DNA of 64,000 nucleotides from Achromobacter xylosoxidans (lineage in GTDB: Bacteria; Pseudomonadota; Gammaproteobacteria; Burkholderiales; Burkholderiaceae_B): contig NZ_CP061008.1 in NCBI RefSeq assembly GCF_014490035.1, positions 434,001-498,000 of the forward strand, written 5' to 3'. The notes under the pieces are model-generated. The model was not told where the DNA came from. It saw nothing but the letters and a program-made list of their open reading frames with translations, and ran no database searches. Positions 33,672 to 42,261 of this stretch are shown here, piece by piece. Numbering within the stretch: the first letter of the stretch is position 1; the number at the start of each line of letters is the position of its first letter. Made by a program: the position numbers and the translations under genes.

Positions 33672-34592
33672 ATGAATCTCCGGTTTCTGGAAACGTTTGT
33701 CCGAGCCGCCAGGCTCAAGAAAATGACTTTGGCCGCGGAAGAACTCCACGCGTCCCAGGCGGCCATTTCCGCCCGCATTGCGGCCTTCGAGGAAGAACTG
33801 GGCGTAAGGGTCTTTGTGCGGGAGAAGGGCAAGCAGCTGAGCTTGACGCCGATAGGCGCAGAAATGCTTGGCCCTGCGGAAGAACTGCTGGCACATGCGA
33901 GAGCCTTCACCAGCCGGTTCGCGACCACGGACGTAAGGCTTACCCAGATCAGCATCGGCATGAGCGGGACCGTTGCGGAAGCGATACTCGAGCCCATGGC
34001 CGCCGCCCTCTGCAGACAATGGCCGAACGTCACCGTGCATCTGCAGTCTTTGACCAGCACGGACATACGGCAGCAATTGCGTGAGGGCACGCTCGACATC
34101 GGGCTGTTGCTGGGCAGCATCGAAGAGCCGATGGTGGTAAACCGGCAGTTGCTCGAGCTGGACTACGTCTGGGTCTGCAGCCCAAGCCTGATGCGCGGCG
34201 ATGTCGAGCCGTCGGTGAACCACTTGAAGCGGCTGCCTCTGTTGTCCTATCCGGTGGATTCGCTGTTGTACTCTGCCATCGCCAGCTATTTTTCGTCTCC
34301 TCAGATGCAAGGCTTCAAGCTGATCGTGTTGAGATCGCTGTCGGTCATGCTGCGGTTGGCCGTTGCGGGCGCGGGATACGCGGTCTTGCCGATCGAGCTC
34401 ATCCGCGGGGAGCTCGATTCGGGCAAGCTTGTGCGGCTGCCATTTTCCATGCCATTTCCTAAGCAGACCTACTTTGCCGCTTATGTCGACCAGCCCTCGA
34501 TTCCGCTGCGCGCAGCCATGGTCGATTGCATTTGCGAGGTCGCCAGGCTGGTCTCGGATGGCATGGCGAACGGGCCGACGCTAGCCGCCTGA
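33672..34592 (+). CDS. LysR-family transcriptional regulator
   Basis: The 306-residue protein has the LysR HTH at the N-terminus (MNLRFLETFVRAARLKKMTL, ASQAAISARIAAFEEELG) and an effector domain containing ISIGMSGTVAEAIL near residue 97. ATG 33672 is chosen since the HTH begins there; the frame runs open to 33633. It converges with the Bug gene at 34627, which is its only functional neighbour, and sits behind the long AT-rich gap. Its target is not evident. Confidence 0.88.
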   Translation: MNLRFLETFVRAARLKKMTLAAEELHASQAAISARIAAFEEELGVRVFVREKGKQLSLTPIGAEMLGPAEELLAHARAFTSRFATTDVRLTQISIGMSGTVAEAILEPMAAALCRQWPNVTVHLQSLTSTDIRQQLREGTLDIGLLLGSIEEPMVVNRQLLELDYVWVCSPSLMRGDVEPSVNHLKRLPLLSYPVDSLLYSAIASYFSSPQMQGFKLIVLRSLSVMLRLAVAGAGYAVLPIELIRGELDSGKLVRLPFSMPFPKQTYFAAYVDQPSIPLRAAMVDCICEVARLVSDGMANGPTLAA

Positions 34593-34626
34593 GCGCAGCC
34601 GGGCTTCGGCGTGTGCTGCCTGTGCC

Positions 34627-35619
34627 TCAATCCTGGCCCGCTTGAGACGCCGCGATGATCTGCCGCCACGCCACGGTATCGCGCTGTATCTTCTGCGCAA
34701 ACGCGTCGGGGCCGTTACCTACCGGTTTCGCAATCTGCCTCGCAAACGTTTCCCGCAACGAGGGCTGGGCCAATGCTTGCTGCACGCTGCGAGCGACCTT
34801 GGCGGTGATCTCATGCGGCGTGTCGCGCGGCGCGCAAATACCTACCCAGCCCACAAAGCCCAAGTCGTCCAGGCCCTGTTCAGCCAAGGTCGGTACGGAC
34901 GGCATCTGCGGCAGGCGTTGATCGGCGCTGACGCCCAGTCCCTTGACCCGGCCAGACTCGATGAAGGGCAGCGCTGAAATAATGCTGTCCATCATCAGGT
35001 TCACACGTCCCGTGGCGAGATCCGCATAGGCGGGCGTGGATCCGCGGTACGGCACGTGCAGCATGTTCAGGCCATTGCGCGCGCTGATCGTCCGGCCTGC
35101 AAGATGAGGCATGGTGTTCGTGCCGCCCGAGGCGTAGCCGTATTTGCCGGGCGCCTGTTTGGCGGCCGCGATGAATTCCTGGAGATTGGTAGCGGATACG
35201 CCCGGATCGGCCACCCAGACCGTCGGCGTATCGGCAATATGGACGACCGGAGCCAGATCCTCGACGCGGTACGGCAAGCTGGGATAGAGCGCTGTTGCCA
35301 CGACCAGACTGCTGGTCGAGCAGAGCAGCAGCGTGTAGCCATCGGGGTGTGCCCGGGCGACGGTCGCAGAGCCTATGGTGCCGCCCGCGCCCGGCCGGTT
35401 TTCGACGACCAGAAGCTGGCCCAGCGCCTGGCCTGCGGGGCCTGCGATCTGGCGCGCTACTGCGTCATTGCCTCCACCTGGGGGAAAAGGCACGACCAGC
35501 GTCACGGGTCTGCTCGGCCAGTCGGAGGACTCCGGCGAATGCGCCGCATGCGTCAGGGCGCAAGCCAGGGACAGGAGTCCGGCCGTGGTGGCGCGGAGCA
35601 AGGGGAGTTGGCGGATCAT
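34627..35619 (-). CDS. Bug-family tripartite tricarboxylate transporter substrate-binding protein
   Basis: The 330-residue protein has a Sec signal (MIRQLPLLRATTAGLLSLAC, cleavage near THAA) and the Bug motifs WPSRPVTLVVPFPPGGGNDA, NRPGAGGTIGSATVARAHPD and MPSVPTLAEQGLDD. ATG 35619 is used; an upstream TTG in frame would only lengthen the signal. No transport membrane genes are adjacent. It is a lone gene converging with a LysR regulator, a common arrangement for Bordetella-type Bug genes. Confidence 0.92.
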   Translation of the reverse strand: MIRQLPLLRATTAGLLSLACALTHAAHSPESSDWPSRPVTLVVPFPPGGGNDAVARQIAGPAGQALGQLLVVENRPGAGGTIGSATVARAHPDGYTLLLCSTSSLVVATALYPSLPYRVEDLAPVVHIADTPTVWVADPGVSATNLQEFIAAAKQAPGKYGYASGGTNTMPHLAGRTISARNGLNMLHVPYRGSTPAYADLATGRVNLMMDSIISALPFIESGRVKGLGVSADQRLPQMPSVPTLAEQGLDDLGFVGWVGICAPRDTPHEITAKVARSVQQALAQPSLRETFARQIAKPVGNGPDAFAQKIQRDTVAWRQIIAASQAGQD

Positions 35620-35799
35620 GCGGCTTCTTGGTGGCAAGGTGGGTAGGCGATTTGCACGTAACCCCGCATCCTGTCGGACATCCTTGCCCTAGTGAAGCTA
35701 GAAAATATTCATTCCAATCAAAGAAAATTCATGACACGGCCCAGCGGCGATCAGTCGTTGCCGCCGGGCCGGGGTCGACGCCGCACGGCGGCCTCGCAT

Positions 35800-36045
35800 T
35801 CAATCGTCCAGTGCCGGTACGGTCCCGATCTGGGCGAGGATGCGCGGCGATTCCATGTCGCCGGTTTCCTTGTCCACCAGTACTTCGTAGGCGGCGACGC
35901 CGGCGAACTTGGAGGCCATGGAGTTGGCGATGCGTATGGCGCCGAACTCGCTGCTGGCGGCGCGGATTTCACCGGGCGCGACGCCATCGGCGGCGGCGCG
36001 GTAGGGAACGACGATGTACTGGACGAGATGGGCAGCTTCTGACAC
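35800..36045 (-). CDS. Conserved-looking small protein of unknown function, putatively SOS-controlled
   Basis: The product is 81 residues, starting at a GTG with an AGGAGA ribosome-binding site. I do not recognise a family. The sequence is mixed alpha/beta with no signal peptide or membrane helix; it includes YIVVPYRAAADGV, FGAIRIANSMASKFAGVAAY and VLVDKETGDMESPRILAQIG. A canonical LexA box (36096-36115) lies 50 bp upstream, so the gene is probably induced by DNA damage. A role such as division control or repair help is possible but cannot be read from the sequence. Confidence 0.7.
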   Translation of the reverse strand: MSEAAHLVQYIVVPYRAAADGVAPGEIRAASSEFGAIRIANSMASKFAGVAAYEVLVDKETGDMESPRILAQIGTVPALDD

Positions 36046-36095
36046 AGGGTTCTCCTGGACGACAGTTTTTTGGGCGAGCGAAATGTATCACGTTG

Positions 36096-36115
36096 TACTG
36101 TGTTTTTGTACAGTA
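36096..36115. promoter_or_regulatory. LexA (SOS) box
   Basis: TACTG-N10-CAGTA, with an AT-rich spacer, matches the canonical gamma/beta-proteobacterial LexA operator at all ten outer positions. It is 50 bp from the small-protein start (36045, minus strand) and 128 bp from the gentisate dioxygenase start (36244), so the former is the likelier target. Confidence 0.85.
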
Positions 36116-36202
36116 TTGTTTGACCGCGCGCCAACAATTTTCAGGCGGCCTGGGAAAACCCCTAGCGCGCACTCGTTGCCCGATTTTCAGCTGGCCTCTA
36201 TT

Positions 36203-36214
36203 ATTTTCGAAAAT
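36203..36214. promoter_or_regulatory. Perfect 12-bp palindrome before the gentisate dioxygenase gene
   Basis: ATTTTCGAAAAT, followed by another TTCGAA at 36216-36221 and a TTTATAAA stretch that could be a -10 region, 30-40 bp before the start codon. A likely operator for the cluster regulator, perhaps the GntR protein at 43022. Confidence 0.45.
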
Positions 36215-36243
36215 ATTCGAACTTTTATAAAAAGAGGCAAGGG

Positions 36244-37368
36244 ATGGAAGCGAACCGCTATGACGCGTACCGCGAGGACACCATAGGCCGCGCCAATGTG
36301 GCCGACTCGCCCGAGCTGATCGCCTATTACCAGGAGCTGGCCCGCCTGGAGACGGGCGCCCTGTGGACGGTGGCGAACAAGATCGAACCGTGGGCGCCGC
36401 GGTCTGCCTCGGTGCCGGTGGTGTGGCGCTACCAGGACCTGCGCGGCCACGTGCTGCGTTCGTCCGAGCTGGTTTCGCCCGAAGAGGCGGGCCGGCGCGT
36501 GATCTACCTGAACAACCCGGGCCGGCGCGACGTGGCCGCCGCCGTGGGCTGGCTGTATTCGGGCCTGCAGGTCATGAAGCCGGGCGAACTGGCTTCCGCC
36601 CACAAGCATTCGCATTCGGCGCTGCGCTTCATCATGGAAGGGCGGGGCGCCTTCACGGTGGTCGACGGCCACAAGATGACACTGGGCGCGAACGATTTCG
36701 TGCTGACGCCCAACGGCACCTGGCACGAGCATGGCGTGGCCGAAGACGGCACCACCTGCATCTGGCAGGACGGCCTGGACATCCCGCTGGTCAACGCCAT
36801 GGAAGCCGGCTTCTATGCCGTGCATCCCGACTTGAACCAGACCGTGACCTATCCGGTCGACGACACCAGCGCCGCCTGGGCCAATCCGGCGCTACGGCCC
36901 CAGGTGTCCGGTTGGACCAAGCCCTATTCGCCGCTCTTCAAGTACGAATGGGAGCCCACCTACGAGGCGCTGCGCCGCTATGCGCGCACCACTGCGGGCA
37001 GCCCCTACGACGGCATCCTGCTCGAATACGTCAACCCGGCCACGGGCGGCCCGGTCATGCCCACCATCGGCGCCAGCATGCAGCTGCTGCGGCCCGGCGA
37101 GCACACCAAGGCCCACCGCCATACCGGCAGCTTCATCTACCAGGTGGCCAAGGGCAGCGGCTATTCCATCATCGACGGCAAGCGCTATGACTGGACCGAG
37201 CGCGACATCTTCTGCGTGCCCTCGTGGGCCATCCATGAACACGTCAATCTTTCATCGAACGACGACGCCTGCCTGTTCAGCTTCAACGACCTGCCCGTGA
37301 TGCGCGCGCTGGCGCTTTACCGCGAAGAAGCGGTCAAGGAAAACGACGGCCATCAAGTGCTGATCTAG
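36244..37368 (+). CDS. Gentisate 1,2-dioxygenase
   Basis: The 374-residue bicupin enzyme opens the ring of gentisate (2,5-dihydroxybenzoate) between C1 and C2 to give maleylpyruvate, using Fe(II). The N-terminal cupin holds the iron ligands in ASAHKHSHSALRF (His about 120, 122 and 124) and WHEHG (about 161-163). The second cupin has AHRHTGSFIYQVAKGSG near residue 285. A GGCAAGGG ribosome-binding site precedes the ATG. It is followed by an FAH-family hydrolase and a five-gene ABC importer on the same strand. Confidence 0.9.
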   Translation: MEANRYDAYREDTIGRANVADSPELIAYYQELARLETGALWTVANKIEPWAPRSASVPVVWRYQDLRGHVLRSSELVSPEEAGRRVIYLNNPGRRDVAAAVGWLYSGLQVMKPGELASAHKHSHSALRFIMEGRGAFTVVDGHKMTLGANDFVLTPNGTWHEHGVAEDGTTCIWQDGLDIPLVNAMEAGFYAVHPDLNQTVTYPVDDTSAAWANPALRPQVSGWTKPYSPLFKYEWEPTYEALRRYARTTAGSPYDGILLEYVNPATGGPVMPTIGASMQLLRPGEHTKAHRHTGSFIYQVAKGSGYSIIDGKRYDWTERDIFCVPSWAIHEHVNLSSNDDACLFSFNDLPVMRALALYREEAVKENDGHQVLI

Positions 37369-37400
37369 CGCCGCCCGTTCCCTCCCGAATTTTCATCCGC

Positions 37401-37421
37401 CGCGCGGGCTTGGCCCGCGCG
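37401..37421. terminator. Strong GC hairpin after gentisate dioxygenase
   Basis: CGCGCGGGC and GCCCGCGCG form a perfect 9-bp stem with a 3-nt loop in the 88-bp gap before the hydrolase gene. Without a T-tract it is more likely an mRNA-processing or attenuation element than a full terminator. Confidence 0.45.
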
Positions 37422-37456
37422 CTTGACTCAACTCGTCCTGAATCAATGGAGTTCTT

Positions 37457-38368
37457 ATGCGCTTGGTAACTTTTCGCGCTCACCCCACCGCCGCTGCCCG
37501 CCTGGGCGCGCTGGCCGAAGGCTATGTGATCGACCTGGCCCTGCTGGGGCGCGCCGGCGGCGTGGACCTGCCTGACGACATGCTGGCTTTCATCGACCTC
37601 GGTCCCGTGGCGGTGGCGCAGGCCAGCAAGCTGATGGAGGCCTATCGCGGCAACTGGCCCGTGGGCAGCGCGCTGCCGCAGGAGAACGTCAAGCTGCTGG
37701 CGCCGATTCCGCGTCCGCGCAAGAACATCTTCGGCATCGGCCTGAACTACGTGGAGCACGTGAAGGAATCCAGCCGCACGCTGGATACCTCGGCCGACCT
37801 GCCCAAGCAGCCGGTGATCTTCTCCAAGCCGCCCACCACGGTCATCGGCCCGGGCGACGCCATCGAGCACAACGCCAAGATCACGCAGCAGCTGGATTGG
37901 GAAGTGGAGCTGGCCGTGATCATGGGCCGCCGCGCTTCGCGCGTGGCCGAGGCCGATGCGCTGTCGTACGTGTTCGGCTACAGCGTGATGCTGGACATGA
38001 GCGCGCGCGATTGCCGCCGCGCCGGCCAGTGGATCTATTCCAAGGGCATGGACACCTACGCGCCCTTCGGCCCGTGCATCGTGACCGCCGATGAGATCCC
38101 GGATCCGCAGGTGCTGGACCTGTGGCTCACGGTCAACGGCGAAAAGAAGCAGGGCTCCAACACGCGGCACATGCTGTTCAAGGTGCCGTTCCTGATCTCG
38201 GACATCAGTGCGGGCATCACGCTGGAACCGGGCGACATCATCGCCACCGGTACGCCGGAAGGCGTGGGCGCGGGACGCAAGCCCCAGGAATGGTTGTGGC
38301 CGGGCGACGTGGTGGTGGCCTGCGTGGAAGGCATCGGCACGCTGCGCCATCCGGTGGTGGCGGTCTAA
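37457..38368 (+). CDS. Fumarylacetoacetate hydrolase-family protein (fumarylpyruvate/maleylpyruvate hydrolase-like)
   Basis: The 303-residue protein has the FAH fold: IFGIGLNYVEHVKESSRTLD near residue 92, metal ligands in DWEVELAVIMG near 147, and ITLEPGDIIATGTPEGVG near 257. Next to gentisate dioxygenase the expected reaction is hydrolysis of fumarylpyruvate (or directly maleylpyruvate) to pyruvate and fumarate (or maleate). No maleylpyruvate isomerase gene is in the window, so either it is elsewhere or hydrolysis is direct. Confidence 0.88.
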   Translation: MRLVTFRAHPTAAARLGALAEGYVIDLALLGRAGGVDLPDDMLAFIDLGPVAVAQASKLMEAYRGNWPVGSALPQENVKLLAPIPRPRKNIFGIGLNYVEHVKESSRTLDTSADLPKQPVIFSKPPTTVIGPGDAIEHNAKITQQLDWEVELAVIMGRRASRVAEADALSYVFGYSVMLDMSARDCRRAGQWIYSKGMDTYAPFGPCIVTADEIPDPQVLDLWLTVNGEKKQGSNTRHMLFKVPFLISDISAGITLEPGDIIATGTPEGVGAGRKPQEWLWPGDVVVACVEGIGTLRHPVVAV

Positions 38369-38422
38369 AACGCCCGGCCGCCGACGCGGGCGGCGGGCAA
38401 CGCAGTCTCCAAGGGGAAAAAC

Positions 38423-39607
38423 ATGATCAAGAAACAGATACTGGGCGGCGCGTTGTCCGTCGCGCTGGGCGCAGCGGCGTCCATGGGAGCGGCCCATGCC
38501 GCGGAACCGGTCAAGATCGGCTTCATCGCCACCTTGTCCACGCCGGCGGGCTACATCGGCGAAGACGAGCGCGATGCGTTCAACCTGGCCATCAAGCAGG
38601 GCGGCGGCAAGCTGGGCGGCGTGCCCGTGCAACTGGTGATCGAGGACGACGGCCTGAAGCCCGCCAACGCCAAGCAGGCGGCCGACCGCCTGCTGCAATC
38701 GGGCGTCAAGCTCTATACCGGCGTGAACTTCTCCAACGTGCTGGCGGCGGTCGTGCCCAGCGTGGTGAAGTCGGGCGCGTTCTACGTCAGCCTGAATCCC
38801 GGCCCGTCGAACTTCGCGGGCGAAAAGTGTGATCCCAATTACTTCGTGACGTCCTACCAGAACGACGCCTTCCACACGGCCGGCGGCGTGGCGGCCAACG
38901 AACTGGGCTACAAGAAGGTCGTCCTGCTGGCGCCCAACTACCAGGCGGGCCGCGACGCCATCGAAGGCTTCAAGCGCACCTACAAGGGCGAGGTGGTCGC
39001 CGAGATCTACACCAAGCTCGACCAGTCGGACTTCTCGGTGGAGCTGGCGCGCCTGCGTTCGCTGGCGCCCGACGCCATCTATCAGTTCCATCCTGGCGGC
39101 ACGGGCATCAACTTCGTCAAGCAGTACGCGGCGGCCGGGCTGAACAAGAGCATCCCGATGCTGATGCCCAGCTTCTCGATGGATGCGCGCATGATCCAGG
39201 CCACGGGCGACGCCTCGGCCGGCGCTTACATCACCGGCATCTGGTCGCAGGACTTCGACAACGCGCAATCCAAGGCCTTCGTGCAGGCGTTCAAGGACGC
39301 CTACGGCCGCGTGCCGACGGACTACGCCATGCAGGCCTACGACACCGCGCAGCTGATCGGCGCGGGCCTGAAGGCCACCGGCGGCGACCTGTCCAAGGCC
39401 GCGGACTTCCGCGCCGCGCTGCGCAAGCCTGAGTTCACGTCGCTGCGCGGCAAGTTCAGCATGAACACCAACCAGCATCCGATCCAGGATCTGTACCTGA
39501 TGCGCATCGAGAAGGATAGCGACGGCAGCCTGTCGCCGAAGCTGGTCCGCAAGCTGGTGTCCGATGACAAGGACGCCTACGCGCAACTCTGCAAGATGCC
39601 GTCATGA
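38423..39607 (+). CDS. Branched-chain-type ABC transporter substrate-binding protein
   Basis: The 394-residue protein has a Sec signal (ending near AHAAEP) and the Peripla_BP_6 fold (VKIGFIATLSTPAGYIGEDE, QLVIEDDGLKPANAKQAADR, YFVTSYQNDAFHTAGGVAAN). Its location in the gentisate cluster suggests it binds an aromatic acid such as gentisate, a hydroxybenzoate or a related compound rather than an amino acid. Its stop overlaps the start of the first permease gene (ATGA). Confidence 0.92.
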   Translation: MIKKQILGGALSVALGAAASMGAAHAAEPVKIGFIATLSTPAGYIGEDERDAFNLAIKQGGGKLGGVPVQLVIEDDGLKPANAKQAADRLLQSGVKLYTGVNFSNVLAAVVPSVVKSGAFYVSLNPGPSNFAGEKCDPNYFVTSYQNDAFHTAGGVAANELGYKKVVLLAPNYQAGRDAIEGFKRTYKGEVVAEIYTKLDQSDFSVELARLRSLAPDAIYQFHPGGTGINFVKQYAAAGLNKSIPMLMPSFSMDARMIQATGDASAGAYITGIWSQDFDNAQSKAFVQAFKDAYGRVPTDYAMQAYDTAQLIGAGLKATGGDLSKAADFRAALRKPEFTSLRGKFSMNTNQHPIQDLYLMRIEKDSDGSLSPKLVRKLVSDDKDAYAQLCKMPS

Positions 39608-40518
39608 CGCTTCTGTTTGAACAGCTGCTCAACGGGCTGCAGTTCGGCGCCATGCTGTTCATGCTGGCGGCCGGACTGACGCTGATCTTCGGCATCATGG
39701 GCGTGGTCAACCTGACGCACGGGTCGTTCTACATGGTGGGGGCGTATTGCGCGGCCTACGCCATCGGCACCACCGGCTCGTTCCTGGCGGGCGTGCTGGC
39801 GGCGTTGCTGGGGGCGGGCCTGTATGGCATTTCCGTCGAAGTGGTGGTGATACGCAAGCTGTACAAGCGGGATCACCTCTACCAGGTGCTGGCCACCTTC
39901 GGCCTGCTGCTGTTCTCCAACGAAGCGGTCAGCCTGATCTTCGGCCGGCGTCCGCCGCTGGTGGGCATCCCAAGCTTCCTGGAAGGCGCGGTGACGCTGG
40001 CGCCGGGGTTCCAGTATCCGCTGATCCGCCTGTCGTTCATCGCCATAGGCGCGCTGGTGGCCGTGGGCCTGTGGTGGCTGGTCAACCGCACGCGCATCGG
40101 CATGCTGATCCGCGCGGGCGCCGACGACCGCGAGATGGTCGACGCGTTAGGCATAGACATCCGCAAGCTCTACACGCTGGTGTTTGGCTTGGGCGCCTTG
40201 CTTTGCGGCCTGGCCGGCGTGATGGCCGCGCCGCTGCTGGCGGTCGAAATCGGCATGGGCGAGCGCATCCTGATCACCACCTTCGTGGTCATCGTGATCG
40301 GCGGCGTGGGATCGGTGCGTGGCGCGTTGGCCGGCGCGCTGTTGGTGGGCATGGTGGACAGCCTGGGGCGTGCCTTCCTGCCCCAGCTGCTGTCGACGAT
40401 GTTCTCGCCCGCCACCGCGGACCCGCTGGCGGCAGGCATGGCTTCCGCCAGCATCTATGTATTGATGGCGATCGTGCTGATTGCCAAGCCGGGTGGACTG
40501 TTCCCGGCGCGAGGATGA
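39604..40518 (+). CDS. Branched-chain-type ABC transporter permease (LivH-like)
   Basis: The 304-residue membrane protein has about eight transmembrane helices and the LivH signature NGLQFGAMLFMLAAGLTLIFG near the start (written LQFGAMLFMLAAGLTLIFG), and VVIVIGGVGSVRGALAGALLVG near residue 230. It forms half of the translocation channel. The start overlaps the binding-protein stop and its stop overlaps the LivM-like start. Confidence 0.93.
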   Translation: MTLLFEQLLNGLQFGAMLFMLAAGLTLIFGIMGVVNLTHGSFYMVGAYCAAYAIGTTGSFLAGVLAALLGAGLYGISVEVVVIRKLYKRDHLYQVLATFGLLLFSNEAVSLIFGRRPPLVGIPSFLEGAVTLAPGFQYPLIRLSFIAIGALVAVGLWWLVNRTRIGMLIRAGADDREMVDALGIDIRKLYTLVFGLGALLCGLAGVMAAPLLAVEIGMGERILITTFVVIVIGGVGSVRGALAGALLVGMVDSLGRAFLPQLLSTMFSPATADPLAAGMASASIYVLMAIVLIAKPGGLFPARG

Positions 40519-41501
40519 AGATGGCATACACACTTACGAACCGCGCCCGCTGGGGCCTGGCGGGTCTGGCGGTGCTGATCCTGCTGCCGGCCGCGGCGCT
40601 GGCCTCGGGCTCGCCGTTCCTGATCGGCGTGGTGACGCGCTTTCTGATCTACGGCCTGGCGGCGGTCAGCCTGGACCTGGTGATCGGCTATGGCGCCATG
40701 GTCAGTTTCGGCCATGCCATGTTCTTCGGGCTGGGCGGTTATGCGGTCGGCATCATTGCCTTCCATACTTCGGAAGCCGGTCCGATCTTCGGCTGGGCCG
40801 GCAGCAACGCCGCGCTGGTGGTGTGGCCGATAGCGCTCATCGTGTGCGCGCTGGCCGGCTGGCTGTTCGGCTATCTGGCGCTGCGCACGCGCGGCGTGCA
40901 GTTCATCATGATCACGTTGGCGTTCGGTCAGATGGTGTACTTCGTGCTGGTGTCGTTGCAGTTCTACGGCGGCGACGACGGCCTGATGATTCCGCAGCGC
41001 AATGAGCTGCCGGGCATCAATCTGGAAAGCCCCATGGTTTTCTACTACGTGTGCCTGGCGTTGCTGACCTTGTGGACGCTGCTGTGCATCCGCGTCACCA
41101 ACTCGCGCTTCGGCATGGTGTTGCAGGCACTGCGCCAGAGCGAGCGGCGCGCCATCAACCTGGGCGTGGCGCCCACGCCGTACCGGCTCAGCGCCTTCGT
41201 GCTGTCGGCGGTGGGCACGGGTCTGGCCGGCGTGCTGTGGGCCAACTATGCCGGGCTGGTGACGCCCGACATGGCGGCCTGGACCAAGTCCGGGGAACTG
41301 ATGGCCATCGTCATCCTGGGCGGCGTGGGCACCTTGCTCGGGCCGATCGCGGGTGCGGCGGTGTTCCTGGGGCTGGAGCAGATGCTGTCGTCGCTGACCG
41401 AGCACTGGCTGCTGTACATGGGACCGATCCTGGTGCTGGTGGTGTTGTGGGGCCAGAAGGGTCTGTTCGGAAAGCTGCTGGAGACGCGCCATGCCGACTG
41501 A
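40515..41501 (+). CDS. Branched-chain-type ABC transporter permease (LivM-like)
   Basis: The 328-residue membrane protein shows the LivM pattern (YGLAAVSLDLVIGYGAMVSFGH near residue 38, VQFIMITLAFGQM near 125, VILGGVGTLLGPIAGAAVF near 270). ATG 40515 overlaps the LivH-like stop in an ATGA; the frame is open far upstream but only because of the high GC. It pairs with the LivH-like subunit. Confidence 0.92.
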   Translation: MKMAYTLTNRARWGLAGLAVLILLPAAALASGSPFLIGVVTRFLIYGLAAVSLDLVIGYGAMVSFGHAMFFGLGGYAVGIIAFHTSEAGPIFGWAGSNAALVVWPIALIVCALAGWLFGYLALRTRGVQFIMITLAFGQMVYFVLVSLQFYGGDDGLMIPQRNELPGINLESPMVFYYVCLALLTLWTLLCIRVTNSRFGMVLQALRQSERRAINLGVAPTPYRLSAFVLSAVGTGLAGVLWANYAGLVTPDMAAWTKSGELMAIVILGGVGTLLGPIAGAAVFLGLEQMLSSLTEHWLLYMGPILVLVVLWGQKGLFGKLLETRHAD

Positions 41502-42261
41502 TGCAAGCGCGAGCCTGTTGCGCCTGACGCAGCTGCGCAAGGCCTTCGATGCGGTGGTGGCAACCAACGGCGTGGACCTCGATGTGCGCGCTGGCGAGAT
41601 CCACGCCATCATCGGCCCGAACGGCGCGGGCAAGTCGACCCTGATCGCGCAGATCTGCGGCGAGATCCGGCCGGATTCCGGCACCATCCATCTGGACGGA
41701 CAGGACGTGACCGGGCTGCGCGCCTTCGAGCGTGCGCGCCTGGGGCTGGGACGCTCGTTCCAGATCACCGAGCTGTGCCAGGAATACACCGCGCTGGAGA
41801 ACGTGATCCTGTCGCGCATGCTCAAGGGCGGCCGCGCCTTCCAGGCCTGGTCCAACCCGCGCCATGATGCGGCGTTGAAGACCGAGGCCATGCAGTGGCT
41901 GAAGCATGTGGGGCTGGAGGACCGGCGCCACGTGCGTTCGGCGGACCTGGCGCACGGCGAGAAGCGGCAGCTGGAGCTGGCGGTTGCGCTGGCGCGTTCG
42001 CCGCGGTTGCTGCTGCTGGACGAGCCCATGGCCGGCATGGGGCCCGAGGAATCGGCGCGCATGACGCGGCTCTTGCAAGGCATGAAGGGCGACTACGGCA
42101 TCCTGCTGGTGGAACACGACATGGACGCGGTCTTCGCGCTGGCCGACCGCATCAGCGTGCTGGTCTATGGCCGCGTGGTGTTCAGCGGTTCGCCCGAGGA
42201 GGTGCGCCGCCATCCGGAGGTGCGCGCGGCGTATCTGGGAGAAGAACATGTTGAAGGTTGA
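41491..42261 (+). CDS. Branched-chain-type ABC transporter ATP-binding protein (LivG-like)
   Basis: The 256-residue ATPase has Walker A GPNGAGKST near residue 42, an LAHGEKRQLELAVALARSP signature region and LLLLDEPMAGMG Walker B. The family LSGGQ is replaced by LAHGE, a known variation among LivG-type subunits. Its start lies 11 bp inside the permease gene and its end overlaps the LivF-like gene by 14 bp, so all five subunits are translationally coupled. Confidence 0.92.
   Translation: MPTDASASLLRLTQLRKAFDAVVATNGVDLDVRAGEIHAIIGPNGAGKSTLIAQICGEIRPDSGTIHLDGQDVTGLRAFERARLGLGRSFQITELCQEYTALENVILSRMLKGGRAFQAWSNPRHDAALKTEAMQWLKHVGLEDRRHVRSADLAHGEKRQLELAVALARSPRLLLLDEPMAGMGPEESARMTRLLQGMKGDYGILLVEHDMDAVFALADRISVLVYGRVVFSGSPEEVRRHPEVRAAYLGEEHVEG

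Noticed and set aside
37334..39586. A 750-codon open frame on the minus strand opposite the gentisate and importer genes
   Set aside because: It is antisense to well-supported genes, His/Arg/Gly-rich, matches no family and is a usual effect of high GC on the third codon position.
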